Of a DNA stretch of 64,000 bases, positions 1-8,140 are shown one piece after another; position 1 is the stretch's first letter; each line of letters starts with the position of its first letter. Both the position numbers and the translations under genes were made by a program. The notes below the pieces were generated by a model. The model did not search any database. It worked only from the letters and a program-made list of their open reading frames with translations, and had not been told where the DNA came from. Source of the DNA: Gallaecimonas pentaromativorans (GTDB taxonomy: Bacteria > Pseudomonadota > Gammaproteobacteria > Enterobacterales > Gallaecimonadaceae); contig NZ_RJUL01000006.1 of NCBI RefSeq assembly GCF_003751625.1, positions 248,001-312,000 of the forward strand, written 5' to 3'.

Positions 1-584
1 TGAATAACGGCATCGATGGCCGGCAGCAGTTTGGCAAGCTCGCTACTGCCCATAATTTCATTGCCATCGCCACTGGCCTTTAGCAGCGCATTGATATGTT
101 CTTCAATCAGTTCGGTGCTTTGGTCCATGTAAAGGCGGATTTTTTCAAAATCATCGGTGGAGTCGATGCTGCTAAGAGACACCTGGGCATTGAGCTTGGC
201 GGTGGCCTTTTGCTGCCAGTCCACCACCTGGCGGCGAAAGTCGCTAACAAGGGCATCGACTTTTGGCAAGGGAGTGAGGTCGGCCGCCAGCTGCGAGCGT
301 TTTAACGCCTGGCCGATATTGTCATTGAGGGTGGCCATGGCCTCGGCGGTGTCCTTGCCTTCCATTTTGCGCACCATGGCCTGCTGGCGGGCCACTAGCG
401 ACTGATAAAAATCTCGGTCAGCCTGCAACACCGCATTGACTGCCGGTATCAACCTAACCAAGGTATCGTCATTTTGCTGCTGCAGCGCCTTGGTGCCAAA
501 ATGGGCCAGGGCAGTCAGGCTTAAGGTAAGCACCGTCAGCACCAGCAAGGCAATGCGTATTTTATTGCTAAGGGAAAGCGACAT
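1..584 (-). CDS. methyl-accepting chemotaxis protein, N-terminal part (cut by window edge)
   Basis: This is the first ~194 residues of a chemoreceptor; the C-terminal part lies beyond position 1. The reading frame starts MSLSLSNKIR, has one N-terminal membrane segment and then a periplasmic helical region with the motifs [22 protein letters not shown] and DWQQKA. These are shared nearly word for word with the adjacent receptor at 765-2366, so the two are tandem paralogues. The start at 584 follows AGGAGG-like sequence (GGCCTCCT read on the plus strand). The HAMP and signalling domains are not visible. Its ligand is unknown. Call as MCP rests on the full-length paralogue next door. Confidence 0.9.
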   Translation of the reverse strand, partial: MSLSLSNKIRIALLVLTVLTLSLTALAHFGTKALQQQNDDTLVRLIPAVNAVLQADRDFYQSLVARQQAMVRKMEGKDTAEAMATLNDNIGQALKRSQLAADLTPLPKVDALVSDFRRQVVDWQQKATAKLNAQVSLSSIDSTDDFEKIRLYMDQSTELIEEHINALLKASGDGNEIMGSSELAKLLPAIDAVI

Positions 585-726
585 AGGAGGCCCCGGTGTG
601 AGTGAACCAGTCATCGGCATCCCGCCTTAAATGACCGAAAAAACAACCACAAACGACACCTTATAGATAGTCAACAATCCTTGACCCGTAAAATGCGCCC
701 CCCAAAAGCCCCCCTCTAGCACCCAT

Positions 727-754
727 AAAAAAGGCCTGCATGATGCAGGCCTTT
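727..754 (-). terminator. rho-independent terminator of the chemoreceptor gene at 765-2366
   Basis: There is an 11-bp perfect stem (730-740 with 744-754) around a 3-base loop, and on the minus strand a run of U follows (A-run at 727-732 on the plus strand). It lies just after the stop of the 765-2366 gene and separates the two tandem receptors. Confidence 0.9.
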
Positions 755-764
755 GGTCATTGGC

Positions 765-2366
765 TTAGAGCCTGAAGCGCCCTACCACCTGGCTTAGGCG
801 CCGCGCGGTTTGTTCCACCGCTTTACCCTCCTGGGCGCTGCTTCTGGCATGCTCGGCGCTTTGCTTGGCCATGCCGTCGATGTTACTCAGGTTCTGGTTG
901 ATATCGCTGACCACCATCGATTGCTGCTCGGTGGCCGCCGCTATCTGGTCGGCGCGGTTACTGACGGTGGTGAGCCGCACCTGAATTTGCGCAAAGGCCT
1001 GAGTGGCTTCTTCCACCGCTACCAGGGTGCTGTCTACTTCAATAATGCCGCTTTCCATGGCTTCCACCGTGCCTTTCACGCCGCTTTGCAGGCGGGTGAT
1101 CATCTGCTGGATATTTTGGGTGGACTCCTGGGTACGCCCGGCAAGGGTGCGCACTTCATCCGCCACTACCGCAAAGCCCCGGCCAGACTCCCCAGCCCGG
1201 GCCGCTTCAATGGCGGCGTTAAGGGCTAAAAGGTTGGTCTGCTCGGCAATGGAGCCAATCACATCCAGCACGGTAACGATGTTCTGAGCTTCTTTTTCCA
1301 AGAGCGACACCGCTTCGGAGGCCTGGGCCATGGTGTTTGACAGCGAACGGGTCTGGTTGACCGATTTACCGGCAAGCTCGGAGCCGTGCTCGGCGTCCAT
1401 ACTGGCGGCGCGGGCTTCTTTGGCTGAGTCGCCAGCGCTTTGCGCCACTTCCTGGATGGAGGCGGTAATTTCTTCAGTGGCGGTGACCAGTTGCTCCAGG
1501 GAGCGCACCTGCTCGTTGATGGTCGATAGGGTCATGCCGCCAGCGCTTTCCACTTCCTGGGCATGGCGGTTCATCTCACCGGCCACCTCCGTCACCTCCT
1601 GCATCTGTTGATGCAGCTGGCCCATCAGTTTGTTGAAATGCCCGGCCAGTTGGCCCAGCTCATCGTCACTGGTGATCTTGACCCTGGCAGTAAGGTCACC
1701 ATCGCCCTCGGCGATATCTTTGATACGCCGCTCGATACGGCCGGTGGCGGTGGCTACCGATGCCGGTACCAGCCAACCTATCAGCACAAAGATAACCAAG
1801 ATAATGCCGCCAGCGACCCACAGGGTTACCAGCCGGCTATTAGCCGCGTTGTGCTCACGGGTCGCAATTTGCTGAATGTGGTTTTCAATCAGCTCGGTGC
1901 TTTTATCGAGGTAACGGCGGGCATCTTCAAAGCCGTAGTGATCTTCGATGCTGGCCACGGCTGCCGTCCCTTGCAGCATGGTTTTGGCTTTTTGCTGCCA
2001 GCCAGCCACATCTTGGCGAAAGGATTTAATTAACTCGTCCACTTCTGGCAGCGGTGTGAGATCGGCCGCTTTTTGCGAGCGATCCAGCGCCTGCTGGATG
2101 TTTTCGTCACGGGTTTTAACGGCGGCGGAGAAATCCTTGCCCTCGGCCTTTCTGACCATGGCGTCACGCTCGGCTACCAGGGCCTGATAAAAGTCGCGGT
2201 CGGCCTGCAATACCGCATTGATGGCCGGGAGCAACTCGGTAATGGTGTTGTCGTTCTGCTGCTGGAGCGCCCTTGTACCGAAATGGGCCAAGGTCAGCAG
2301 AGAAAGGGTTAATAGGGTCAGCAGCAGCAGCGGCAGGCGAATTTTGTTGGCTAGGGACAACGACAT
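765..2366 (-). CDS. methyl-accepting chemotaxis protein
   Basis: Full-length chemoreceptor of 533 residues that passes ligand signals to CheA/CheW. Order: membrane segment at ~9-29, periplasmic helical sensor domain (~30-180), second membrane segment ~184-207, HAMP domain (~208-260) and the cytoplasmic signalling hairpin whose tip reads [20 protein letters not shown], followed by [15 protein letters not shown]. The periplasmic part resembles a four-helix-bundle sensor, so no ligand can be named. No C-terminal pentapeptide for CheR tethering is seen; the protein ends in VVGRFRL. A FliA-type promoter sits upstream at 2398-2424. A paralogue of the same kind follows in the same direction. Confidence 0.96.
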   Translation of the reverse strand: MSLSLANKIRLPLLLLTLLTLSLLTLAHFGTRALQQQNDNTITELLPAINAVLQADRDFYQALVAERDAMVRKAEGKDFSAAVKTRDENIQQALDRSQKAADLTPLPEVDELIKSFRQDVAGWQQKAKTMLQGTAAVASIEDHYGFEDARRYLDKSTELIENHIQQIATREHNAANSRLVTLWVAGGIILVIFVLIGWLVPASVATATGRIERRIKDIAEGDGDLTARVKITSDDELGQLAGHFNKLMGQLHQQMQEVTEVAGEMNRHAQEVESAGGMTLSTINEQVRSLEQLVTATEEITASIQEVAQSAGDSAKEARAASMDAEHGSELAGKSVNQTRSLSNTMAQASEAVSLLEKEAQNIVTVLDVIGSIAEQTNLLALNAAIEAARAGESGRGFAVVADEVRTLAGRTQESTQNIQQMITRLQSGVKGTVEAMESGIIEVDSTLVAVEEATQAFAQIQVRLTTVSNRADQIAAATEQQSMVVSDINQNLSNIDGMAKQSAEHARSSAQEGKAVEQTARRLSQVVGRFRL

Positions 2367-2397
2367 GGCAACATCTCAACAAAACAGGTTATCGGTG

Positions 2398-2424
2398 TTA
2401 TCGGCAGGTACAACGAAAACTCAA
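2398..2424 (-). promoter_or_regulatory. sigma-28 (FliA) type promoter for the chemoreceptor
   Basis: Read on the minus strand: TTGAGTTT, 11 bases, GCCGATAA. The FliA consensus is TAAAGTTT-N11-GCCGATAA, so the -10 box is an exact match and the -35 box matches at six of eight positions. It lies about 30 bases upstream of the start at 2366. The upstream paralogue (start 584) has only GCCGATGA without a matching -35 box. Confidence 0.75.
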
Positions 2425-2636
2425 CCGAAACTTTTTCTTTGTATCAGCAGCTTAACGGGCATCGCTCGCCGCTGACACAGCCTTTTGCAATGACGCGCCA
2501 AGGCCGTTTGCCAAGGCCAGAGACGTCATCAAAGCGTTTTCAACAAGTCATAAAACTGTCACCCCATTTGGGCAGAATGCTCGCAACTGGCATTGCGATA
2601 CAGTGTCTGTGCATCTCTGAGACATCCTGATATTTT

Positions 2637-2670
2637 GGCCCCTGGTACCTTACCCGGGGCTTTTTTCTTT
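2637..2670 (+). terminator. terminator-like hairpin upstream of yciI, no gene upstream on this strand
   Basis: GCCCC (2638-2642) pairs with GGGGC (2656-2660), and inside it GGTA pairs with TACC; a run TTTTTTCTTTTT follows. It is a good plus-strand terminator, yet the nearest upstream gene on the plus strand lies outside the window. It could end a small RNA starting in 2430-2630 or act as a leader attenuator for yciI. The rest of the 2425-2697 gap shows nothing else I can support. Confidence 0.6.
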
Positions 2671-2697
2671 TTGGCCCTTTTTTCAGGAGACACCACA

Positions 2698-2997
2698 GTG
2701 CTGTACACCATTATCAGCGAAGACGTACCCAATTCCTTGCCGCTGCGCAGCAGCGTTCGGCCCGCTCACCTGGCCCGCCTCGAAGCGCTTAAAGCGCAAG
2801 GCCGCCTGGTACTGGCCGGCCCCAGCCCGGCCATCGACAGTGAAAACCCCGGCGACGCTGGCTTTACCGGTTCGGTGGTGATTGCCGAATTTGCCAGCCT
2901 TGTAGAAGCCCAGGCCTGGGCCGACGCCGACCCTTATGTAGAGGCCGGTGTCTACAGCGCCGTTAAGGTAAAGCCGTTTAAGAAGGTATTGCCCTGA
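2698..2997 (+). CDS. yciI: YciI family protein
   Basis: 99-residue protein of the YciI/YCII ferredoxin-like fold family; the biochemical role is not established. It matches E. coli YciI along its length: [48 protein letters not shown] and the C-terminal VKPFKKV. The family's His-Asp pair (RPAHL near residue 22 and the DADP segment) is present. I start at GTG 2698 because it follows AGGAGA at 2685-2690 and because family members begin with LY directly after the initiator; an earlier in-frame start would add residues with no family match. Convergent with the next gene and sharing a two-way terminator. Confidence 0.93.
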   Translation: MLYTIISEDVPNSLPLRSSVRPAHLARLEALKAQGRLVLAGPSPAIDSENPGDAGFTGSVVIAEFASLVEAQAWADADPYVEAGVYSAVKVKPFKKVLP

Positions 2998-3005
2998 TCT
3001 CAAAC

Positions 3006-3037
3006 AAAAAACGCAGCCAACTGGCTGCGTTTTTTTT
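3006..3037. terminator. bidirectional terminator between yciI and the dehydrogenase
   Basis: The stem CGCAGCCA/TGGCTGCG is flanked by an A-run on the left and a T-run of eight on the right, so it can end transcription from both convergent genes. Confidence 0.9.
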
Positions 3038-3894
3038 CAGCTGTTCTGTAGCCTCACCAAGAGGCTTGAGGTGTCCCAGCGACTCCCGCCTAAACGCTGC
3101 ACGTCGGCGTAGAACTGGTCCACCAGGGCGGTGAGCGGCAAGGCGCTGCCGTTTTTGCGCGCCTCACTCAGGGCAATAGCAAGGTCTTTACGCATCCAGT
3201 CCACCGCAAAGCCAAAATCGTACTGGGCCTTGTCCATGGTCAGGGCACGGTTCTCCATCTGCCAGCTTTGGGCGGCCCCTTTGGAGATAACCTCTACCAC
3301 GTCGGCCACGTTGAGCCCGGCTTTTTGAGCAAAGTTGATGCCCTCGGCAAGGCCCTGCACTACCCCGGCGATACAGATCTGGTTGACCATTTTGCAGAGC
3401 TGGCCGCTACCGGCATCACCCAGGCGCTTGATTTGCTTGGCGTAGGTGGCAAGTACCGCTTCGGCGCGCTGGTAGACCGCCTCGTCGCCTCCCACCATGA
3501 TGGTGAGCTGGCCGTTCTCGGCGCCGGCCTGGCCGCCGGAGATGGGGGCATCCAAAAAACCGAGGCCCAAGGCGCCAAGGGCCTGGTTGAGCTCGCGGGC
3601 CACGTCGGCGCTGGCGGTGGTGTGGTCCACCAGGATGCTGCCCGGCGCCATGGCGTCTTTGGCCTGGTAGGCCACGGCGCGCACGTCGTCATCATTACCG
3701 ACGCACATCATCACCAGCTCAGCGCCTTGCACCGCGCCGCTGATGGTGGCGTCAAAACGGCCACCGTGCTGCTTGGCCCATTGCTCGGCCTTGGCGGTAG
3801 TACGGTTGTAGACACAAACCTCATAACCGGCGGCCTGCAGATGCCCTGCCATGGGGTAGCCCATGACACCCAATCCCAAAAATGCGACTTTCAT
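3037..3894 (-). CDS. NAD(P)-dependent beta-hydroxyacid dehydrogenase (3-hydroxyisobutyrate dehydrogenase / tartronate semialdehyde reductase family)
   Basis: 285-residue oxidoreductase that interconverts a 3-hydroxyacid and its semialdehyde. The N-terminus MKVAFLGLGVMGYPMAGHL is the GxGxxG nucleotide-binding motif of the family. DAPISGGQAGAENG is the substrate-binding glycine-rich loop, and CKMVNQ carries the catalytic Lys and the conserved Asn. I start at ATG 3894 because AAGGAG lies five bases upstream; a GTG two codons earlier sits directly on that ribosome site. Substrate is undetermined: 3-hydroxyisobutyrate, tartronate semialdehyde or a related acid. The valine-pathway member mmsB at 40806-41681 is a paralogue with nearly the same ribosome-binding leader. 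Confidence 0.9.
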   Translation of the reverse strand: MKVAFLGLGVMGYPMAGHLQAAGYEVCVYNRTTAKAEQWAKQHGGRFDATISGAVQGAELVMMCVGNDDDVRAVAYQAKDAMAPGSILVDHTTASADVARELNQALGALGLGFLDAPISGGQAGAENGQLTIMVGGDEAVYQRAEAVLATYAKQIKRLGDAGSGQLCKMVNQICIAGVVQGLAEGINFAQKAGLNVADVVEVISKGAAQSWQMENRALTMDKAQYDFGFAVDWMRKDLAIALSEARKNGSALPLTALVDQFYADVQRLGGSRWDTSSLLVRLQNS

Positions 3895-4015
3895 TACCAC
3901 TCCTTAAAAGGACGCTTGGCGCTCACAAGGGGCCTAGCTTGCCACAAGCGGGTCAAGATGTCCGGCCCGGCGCCCTGGGGCGCTCTTTGCTTGCGGCCAA
4001 AGACACCGGCGCGGC

Positions 4016-4044
4016 TTCGCAGCCTGTGGGGCTCATGCTAGACT
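4016..4044 (+). promoter_or_regulatory. probable sigma-70 promoter of lrgA-lrgB-ldhA-cdd
   Basis: TTCGCA (4016-4021), 17 bases, TAGACT (4039-4044), with TGC directly before the -10 box giving an extended -10. Each hexamer matches consensus at four of six positions. Transcription would start near 4051. Confidence 0.55.
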
Positions 4045-4075
4045 GGCCCGAGGTTAATTGCATTTTGTTATTAAA

Positions 4076-4426
4076 ATGAAGATGTTACGGGCAGTATTTA
4101 TCATCGTTGCCTGCCTTTGGGCCGGCAAGGGCCTGGTGGCTTTGCTGCCGGTGCCCATCCCTGGCAGCATCATCGGCATGTTGCTGCTGTTTTTGCTGCT
4201 CTCCAGCAAGCTGGTCAAGGCCGACTGGGTGATGCCGTTCAGTGCCCCTCTTATCCGCCACATGACCTTATTGTTCATTCCAGCCGGGGTGGGCCTGATG
4301 AATTACCTCGATGTGATTAAGGCTCACGGCCTGGTGCTGGTGGGGGCCTGTTTTTTCTCCACGTTGTTGGTGCTTATCACCATAGGCCGCTGGCATGACC
4401 GCCAGGGAGGCCGCCGTGGTGACTGA
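4076..4426 (+). CDS. CidA/LrgA family membrane protein (YohJ-like)
   Basis: 116-residue inner-membrane protein with four predicted hydrophobic segments. VPIPGSIIGMLLLFLLL and RHMTLLFIPAGVGLMNYLD are the family signatures, as in E. coli YohJ. LrgA-type proteins act with LrgB-type partners; the pair was first described as holin-like, and the Bacillus homologues PftAB import pyruvate. The ATG at 4076 lacks a clear Shine-Dalgarno; an in-frame ATG two codons on and a TTG at 4058 are alternatives. It is the first gene of a tightly packed operon with the LrgB-like gene, ldhA and cdd. Start is the weak point, family is secure. Confidence 0.88.
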   Translation: MKMLRAVFIIVACLWAGKGLVALLPVPIPGSIIGMLLLFLLLSSKLVKADWVMPFSAPLIRHMTLLFIPAGVGLMNYLDVIKAHGLVLVGACFFSTLLVLITIGRWHDRQGGRRGD

Positions 4427-5111
4427 GTCCTTGCTGTATCTCGTCCTGACCTTGGCCATTTATGCCTTGGTGAGAAAGGCTCAGGCCCGCTTTAAAACGC
4501 CGCTGTTAAACCCGGTGCTGATTGGCATTGCGGTATTGGTGCCGCTGCTGGTGGCCCTTAAGGTGCCCTACCAGAGCTACATGCAGGGCGGGCGCTTTAT
4601 CAACTTCTTTTTAGAGCCGGCGGTGGTGGCCCTCGCCTACCCCTTGTACCAGCAGCTTGATCTTATCCGCGCCCAGTGGAAGGCGCTGCTCAGCACCTGC
4701 CTGCTGGGGGTGCTGGTGGCTATGACCTCGGGGCTGGTCATTGCTTGGCTGCTGGGGGCCGACAGACCGGTGCTGCTGTCCATGGCAGCAAAATCGGTGA
4801 CCACCCCTATCGCCATGGGGGTGAGCGAGCGCATCGGCGGCATTGCCTCCCTGACCGCCGTGTTGGTGCTTTTTGCCGGGGTGACCGGCGCCATCCTCGG
4901 CCCTTGGCTGTTGACCCTTTGCAAGGTGAAAAGCCCCCAGGCCCGCGGCCTTGCCATGGGCTGCGCCGCTCACGCCATCGGTACCGCCCGTATTGTTGAA
5001 GAAAGCGCCGAAGCAGCGGCCTTTTCCAGCCTGGCCCTGAGCCTGTGCGGCATTATCACCGCCTTTGTGGCACCCTTAGTGGTACCCCTGCTAACGGAAT
5101 GGATGCTATGA
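4416..5111 (+). CDS. CidB/LrgB family membrane protein (YohK-like)
   Basis: 231-residue inner-membrane protein, partner of the preceding LrgA-like protein. Conserved blocks: FKTPLLNPVLIGI, FLEPAVVALAYPLYQQ, AAKSVTTPIAMGVSE and GCAAHAIGTARIVEE, all matching YohK/LrgB. I place the start at GTG 4416 (or GTG 4419), because AGGGAGG at 4404-4410 has the right spacing for these; the ATG at 4395 lies upstream of that site. The gene thus overlaps the previous stop by 11 bases. Its own stop overlaps the next start (ATGA). Confidence 0.93.
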   Translation: MVTESLLYLVLTLAIYALVRKAQARFKTPLLNPVLIGIAVLVPLLVALKVPYQSYMQGGRFINFFLEPAVVALAYPLYQQLDLIRAQWKALLSTCLLGVLVAMTSGLVIAWLLGADRPVLLSMAAKSVTTPIAMGVSERIGGIASLTAVLVLFAGVTGAILGPWLLTLCKVKSPQARGLAMGCAAHAIGTARIVEESAEAAAFSSLALSLCGIITAFVAPLVVPLLTEWML

Positions 5112-6097
5112 AAGTCGCGGTATTTTCGGCCAAGCCCTACGACCAAGCCTCCCTGGGCGCAGTGCAGTGCCCGCTCACCTGGCATTATCTCGAGCCCAAA
5201 CTTGATGTGGAGACCGCCAAGCTCGCCCATGGCCACCAGGTGGTGGTGGCGTTCGTTAACGACGATTTGTCCGCCCCGGTGCTGGCCGAGCTAAAGAAGG
5301 CTGGGGTAAAAATGGTGGCGCTTCGCTGCGCCGGTTTTAACAACCTCGACCTCGACGCCGCCAACGCCCTTGGCATAAGGGTGGCAAGAGTGCCGGCCTA
5401 CAGCCCCGAAGCGGTGGCCGAGCACGCTATCGCCCTTATCATGATGCTCAACCGGCGCCTGCACCGGGCGTACAACAGGGTTAGGGAAAACAACTTCAGC
5501 CTTGACGGTCTCTTAGGCTTTAACCTGCACGGCAAAACCGCTGCCGTTATCGGTACCGGCGCCATTGGCCTTGCCACCGCCCGCATCCTGGCAGGCTTTG
5601 GCTGCACCCTCACCGGCTTTGATGTCAAACCCAACCCAGCCTTTAGCGCCCTTGGCGGCCAGTATCTGGGCTTTGACCAATGCATCGAAGGCGCAGACAT
5701 CATCAGCCTGCATTGCCCCCTGACCCCAGACACCTACCACCTCATCAACGCCCAGCGCCTGGGCGCCATGAAACGTGGCGTTATGTTGATTAACACCAGC
5801 CGCGGTGCTCTACTAGACACCCAGGCGGCCATAGACGCACTCAAATCGGGGCAGTTGGGTTACCTGGGCCTGGATGTGTACGAACAAGAGGGAGACCTGT
5901 TTTTTGAGGATCTGTCCAACCGTATCATCCCGGACGATGTATTCCAGCGGCTGCTGACCTTTCCCAATGTGGTGATCACAGGGCACCAAGGGTATTTCAC
6001 CCAAGAAGCCCTGAGCGCCATTGCCTGCACCACGGTGCAGAACATTGAAGCCTTCGCCAAGGGTGGTCGCAGCGGCAACGAATTGACCAAGGCTTAA
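5108..6097 (+). CDS. ldhA: fermentative D-lactate dehydrogenase
   Basis: 329-residue NADH-dependent enzyme reducing pyruvate to D-lactate, the same length as E. coli LdhA. Family marks: LRCAGFNNLDLDAA, VPAYSPEAVAEHAI, the nucleotide motif VIGTGAIG, NTSRGALLDT and the catalytic region VVITGHQGYFT with the active-site His. The ATG at 5108 overlaps the stop of the LrgB gene by four bases, so expression is coupled. In E. coli the orthologues of the flanking genes form yohJ-yohK-cdd without ldhA. A pyruvate-consuming enzyme beside LrgAB-type proteins fits a role in pyruvate or lactate overflow (inference). Confidence 0.96.
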   Translation: MKVAVFSAKPYDQASLGAVQCPLTWHYLEPKLDVETAKLAHGHQVVVAFVNDDLSAPVLAELKKAGVKMVALRCAGFNNLDLDAANALGIRVARVPAYSPEAVAEHAIALIMMLNRRLHRAYNRVRENNFSLDGLLGFNLHGKTAAVIGTGAIGLATARILAGFGCTLTGFDVKPNPAFSALGGQYLGFDQCIEGADIISLHCPLTPDTYHLINAQRLGAMKRGVMLINTSRGALLDTQAAIDALKSGQLGYLGLDVYEQEGDLFFEDLSNRIIPDDVFQRLLTFPNVVITGHQGYFTQEALSAIACTTVQNIEAFAKGGRSGNELTKA

Positions 6098-6100
6098 TGG

Positions 6101-6979
6101 ATGAACAAATCACTGCTGGCGGCTTCATTGCCGCTTTTGCCGTCTGCGATTGAAAAGCAGGCCGCCGCCTGGCTCAGCCAGACCCCTTTTATCGCCCAAT
6201 TACCCCCCGCCGAAGTGGCAAACTGGTGCGCCCTGACCCACTTGAGCAAAGACGAGCTGATGCTGGCGCTATTGCCCTTGGCCCGCTGCTTTGCCAATGC
6301 CCCCATCTCCGAGTTTTATGTGGGCGCCATTGCCGAAGGTGCCAGCGGCACCTGGTATTTTGGCGCCAACCAGGAGTACAGCCCGGCCCCCCTTGGCATG
6401 ACGGTACACGCCGAGCAATGCGTTATCACCCACGCCCGCCAAAGCGGCGAGCAGCAAATCACCACCCTGGCGGTTAACTACAGCCCCTGTGGCCATTGCC
6501 GCCAGTTTATGAGTGAGATGAGTGAAGCGCTGGATTTACGGGTGCTGCTGCCGGGCCGCCCGGCACGGCTGCTGGCTGATTACCTGCCGGACGCCTTTGG
6601 CCCCTGGGATCTGGATAAAAGCGAGCGCCTGCTAAAACCGGCGCCCACGGCTTTTACGCAACATTCGCCAGAGCCGCTGATACAAGCCGCCATCGATGCG
6701 GCAAGTGCCAGCCACGCCCCTTACACCCAAACCCGGGCCGGGGTGGCCCTTGAGGTGGCCGGGCGCATTGTCACCGGCAGTTACCTTGAAAACGCCGCCT
6801 ACAACCCCAGTTTGCCGCCCTTGCAGGCCGCACTGGTGATGCTGGCAGTGCAAGGTTTACCCTTAAGCGCCGAGCGCCTGGTACTGGCCGAGCAGCAAGG
6901 GAAGGTGTCACTGCTGGCCAGCACCCAGGCCTTGGCCCAGGCTCTTGGGCTGCCAGCCCCCGAGTACATCGCCCTTTAG
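6101..6979 (+). CDS. cdd: cytidine deaminase
   Basis: 292-residue zinc enzyme converting cytidine and deoxycytidine to the uridine forms in pyrimidine salvage. The length is that of the two-domain E. coli type (294). The zinc site is seen as VHAEQC (His103, catalytic Glu105) and SPCGHCRQF (Cys130, Cys133). The C-terminal domain keeps the fold (SYLENAAYNPSLPPLQAAL) without a second zinc site, as in that type. It starts three bases after ldhA and is the last gene of the lrgA operon. It overlaps the convergent small gene's stop by four bases. Confidence 0.96.
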   Translation: MNKSLLAASLPLLPSAIEKQAAAWLSQTPFIAQLPPAEVANWCALTHLSKDELMLALLPLARCFANAPISEFYVGAIAEGASGTWYFGANQEYSPAPLGMTVHAEQCVITHARQSGEQQITTLAVNYSPCGHCRQFMSEMSEALDLRVLLPGRPARLLADYLPDAFGPWDLDKSERLLKPAPTAFTQHSPEPLIQAAIDAASASHAPYTQTRAGVALEVAGRIVTGSYLENAAYNPSLPPLQAALVMLAVQGLPLSAERLVLAEQQGKVSLLASTQALAQALGLPAPEYIAL

Positions 6980-7158
6980 TCCTGACTGTCTTCCAAGGCT
7001 TTTGGCTTGGGCGGCTTTAGCCGCCCCTGCTGATACAAAGCCTGGCGCAGCAGGTATTCAATCTGGGCGTTCAACGAGCGCAGCTCGTCGTCGGCCCAGC
7101 CTTGCAAGGCGCTAAGCACTTGGGGATCGATACGCAGCGGATAGGCTTTTTTCGCCAT
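6976..7158 (-). CDS. Arc-type ribbon-helix-helix DNA-binding protein
   Basis: 60-residue protein. KKAYPLRIDPQVLSALQGWADDELRSLNAQIEYLLRQAL follows the ribbon-helix-helix plan: a short basic beta strand (YPLRID), helix A, and helix B starting at SLNAQIEYLL as in Arc/MetJ-like proteins. These bind DNA as dimers through paired strands. It lies three bases after the SPFH gene on the same strand, so the two are co-transcribed. No toxin gene is beside it. The two GATATC boxes at the operon promoter (8035-8051) are a candidate binding site for autoregulation (inference). Confidence 0.82.
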   Translation of the reverse strand: MAKKAYPLRIDPQVLSALQGWADDELRSLNAQIEYLLRQALYQQGRLKPPKPKALEDSQD

Positions 7159-7161
7159 GAC

Positions 7162-8016
7162 TCAGTAAAGGCTACCGGCGTTAACCACCGGCTGGGTGTG
7201 GCTTTCACTACAGAGCACCACCAGCAGGTTGGACACCATGGCCGCCCGGCGCTCTTCGTCCAGTTCCACCACCCCTTGCGCCTTTAACTGCTCCAGCGCC
7301 AGTTGCACCATGGAAACCGCCCCTTCCACCACCTTGGTACGGGCCGCCACCACCGCAGAGGCCTGTTGGCGGCGCAGCATGGCTGAGGCGATTTCCGGCG
7401 CGTAGGCCAAGTGCGAGATACGCGCTTCAATTACCTCTACCCCGGCTTTGTCGAGGCGAGCCTGAATTTCGGCCTTGAGCTGCTCGGCAATGTCCTGGGT
7501 GTGGCTGCGAAGGGCCACTTCACCGGTTTCGTGCTGATCGTAGGGGTAGGAGGTGGCGAGGTTACGCACCGCCGCCTCGGACTGAATGGCCACAAAGTCG
7601 GTAAAATCGTCCACCTCGAATACCGCGTCGTAGGTGTCTACCACCCGCCACACCACCACGGCGGCAATCTCGATGGGGTTACCGGCTTCGTCGTTGACCT
7701 TGAGCTTGTCGCTCTCGAAGTTACGGATACGCAGCGACACCCGCTGCTTGCTGTAAAAGGGGTTGGCCCAGCGCAGGCCAGGGGCCACCACGGTGCCGGT
7801 GTAGCTGCCAAAAAGCTGCAACACCTTGGCCTCGTTGGGGGCCACCATAAAAAACCCCAGCAGGCTTACCACCGCGCAAATGCCCACCACGATGGCAACC
7901 AGCTTGAAGAATATCCCTGGCGCGGCCGCTACCCCCAACAGTGCCAGCACGATCAATACCGGCAGTACCAGCAACATCAGGTAGCCGGAGGCTACGGTTC
8001 TACGTTGTTCTTGCAT
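7162..8016 (-). CDS. SPFH/band-7 domain membrane protein
   Basis: 284-residue protein with two hydrophobic segments near the N-terminus ([17 protein letters not shown] and [20 protein letters not shown]) and then the SPFH domain: [47 protein letters not shown] and [10 protein letters not shown]. The end of the domain holds the helical region [36 protein letters not shown]. Prokaryotic stomatin-like proteins organise membrane microdomains and scaffold proteases. No NfeD protease gene is adjacent; the partner here is a ribbon-helix-helix protein. A start at 8016 is preceded by GGGG-type ribosome-binding sequence. Confidence 0.92.
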   Translation of the reverse strand: MQEQRRTVASGYLMLLVLPVLIVLALLGVAAAPGIFFKLVAIVVGICAVVSLLGFFMVAPNEAKVLQLFGSYTGTVVAPGLRWANPFYSKQRVSLRIRNFESDKLKVNDEAGNPIEIAAVVVWRVVDTYDAVFEVDDFTDFVAIQSEAAVRNLATSYPYDQHETGEVALRSHTQDIAEQLKAEIQARLDKAGVEVIEARISHLAYAPEIASAMLRRQQASAVVAARTKVVEGAVSMVQLALEQLKAQGVVELDEERRAAMVSNLLVVLCSESHTQPVVNAGSLY

Positions 8017-8034
8017 TCCCTAACCCCTCAAATT

Positions 8035-8076
8035 GATATCACTATGATATCTAGTTGAGGCTTTCACTTCGGTCAA
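8035..8076 (-). promoter_or_regulatory. promoter with paired GATATC boxes before the SPFH/RHH operon
   Basis: On the minus strand TTGACC (8071-8076) and TAGATA (8048-8053) are 17 bases apart. Two palindromic GATATC hexamers (8035-8040 and 8046-8051), five bases apart, overlap the -10 region and the start of transcription. Their centres are 11 bases apart, one helical turn, which suits a repressor that binds as two adjacent dimers. Binding by the operon's own ribbon-helix-helix protein is an inference. Confidence 0.5.
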
Positions 8077-8140
8077 GTCGTTGTCCCGCCGCCACGGCTT
8101 TGGCATCCTTGGCCCATTCACAAGCCAGCGGGCAACCACC

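Noticed and set aside
2439-2630. 63-codon plus-strand frame upstream of yciI
   Set aside because: No ribosome site, no recognisable domain, and it ends just before a terminator hairpin; an RNA explanation is simpler.
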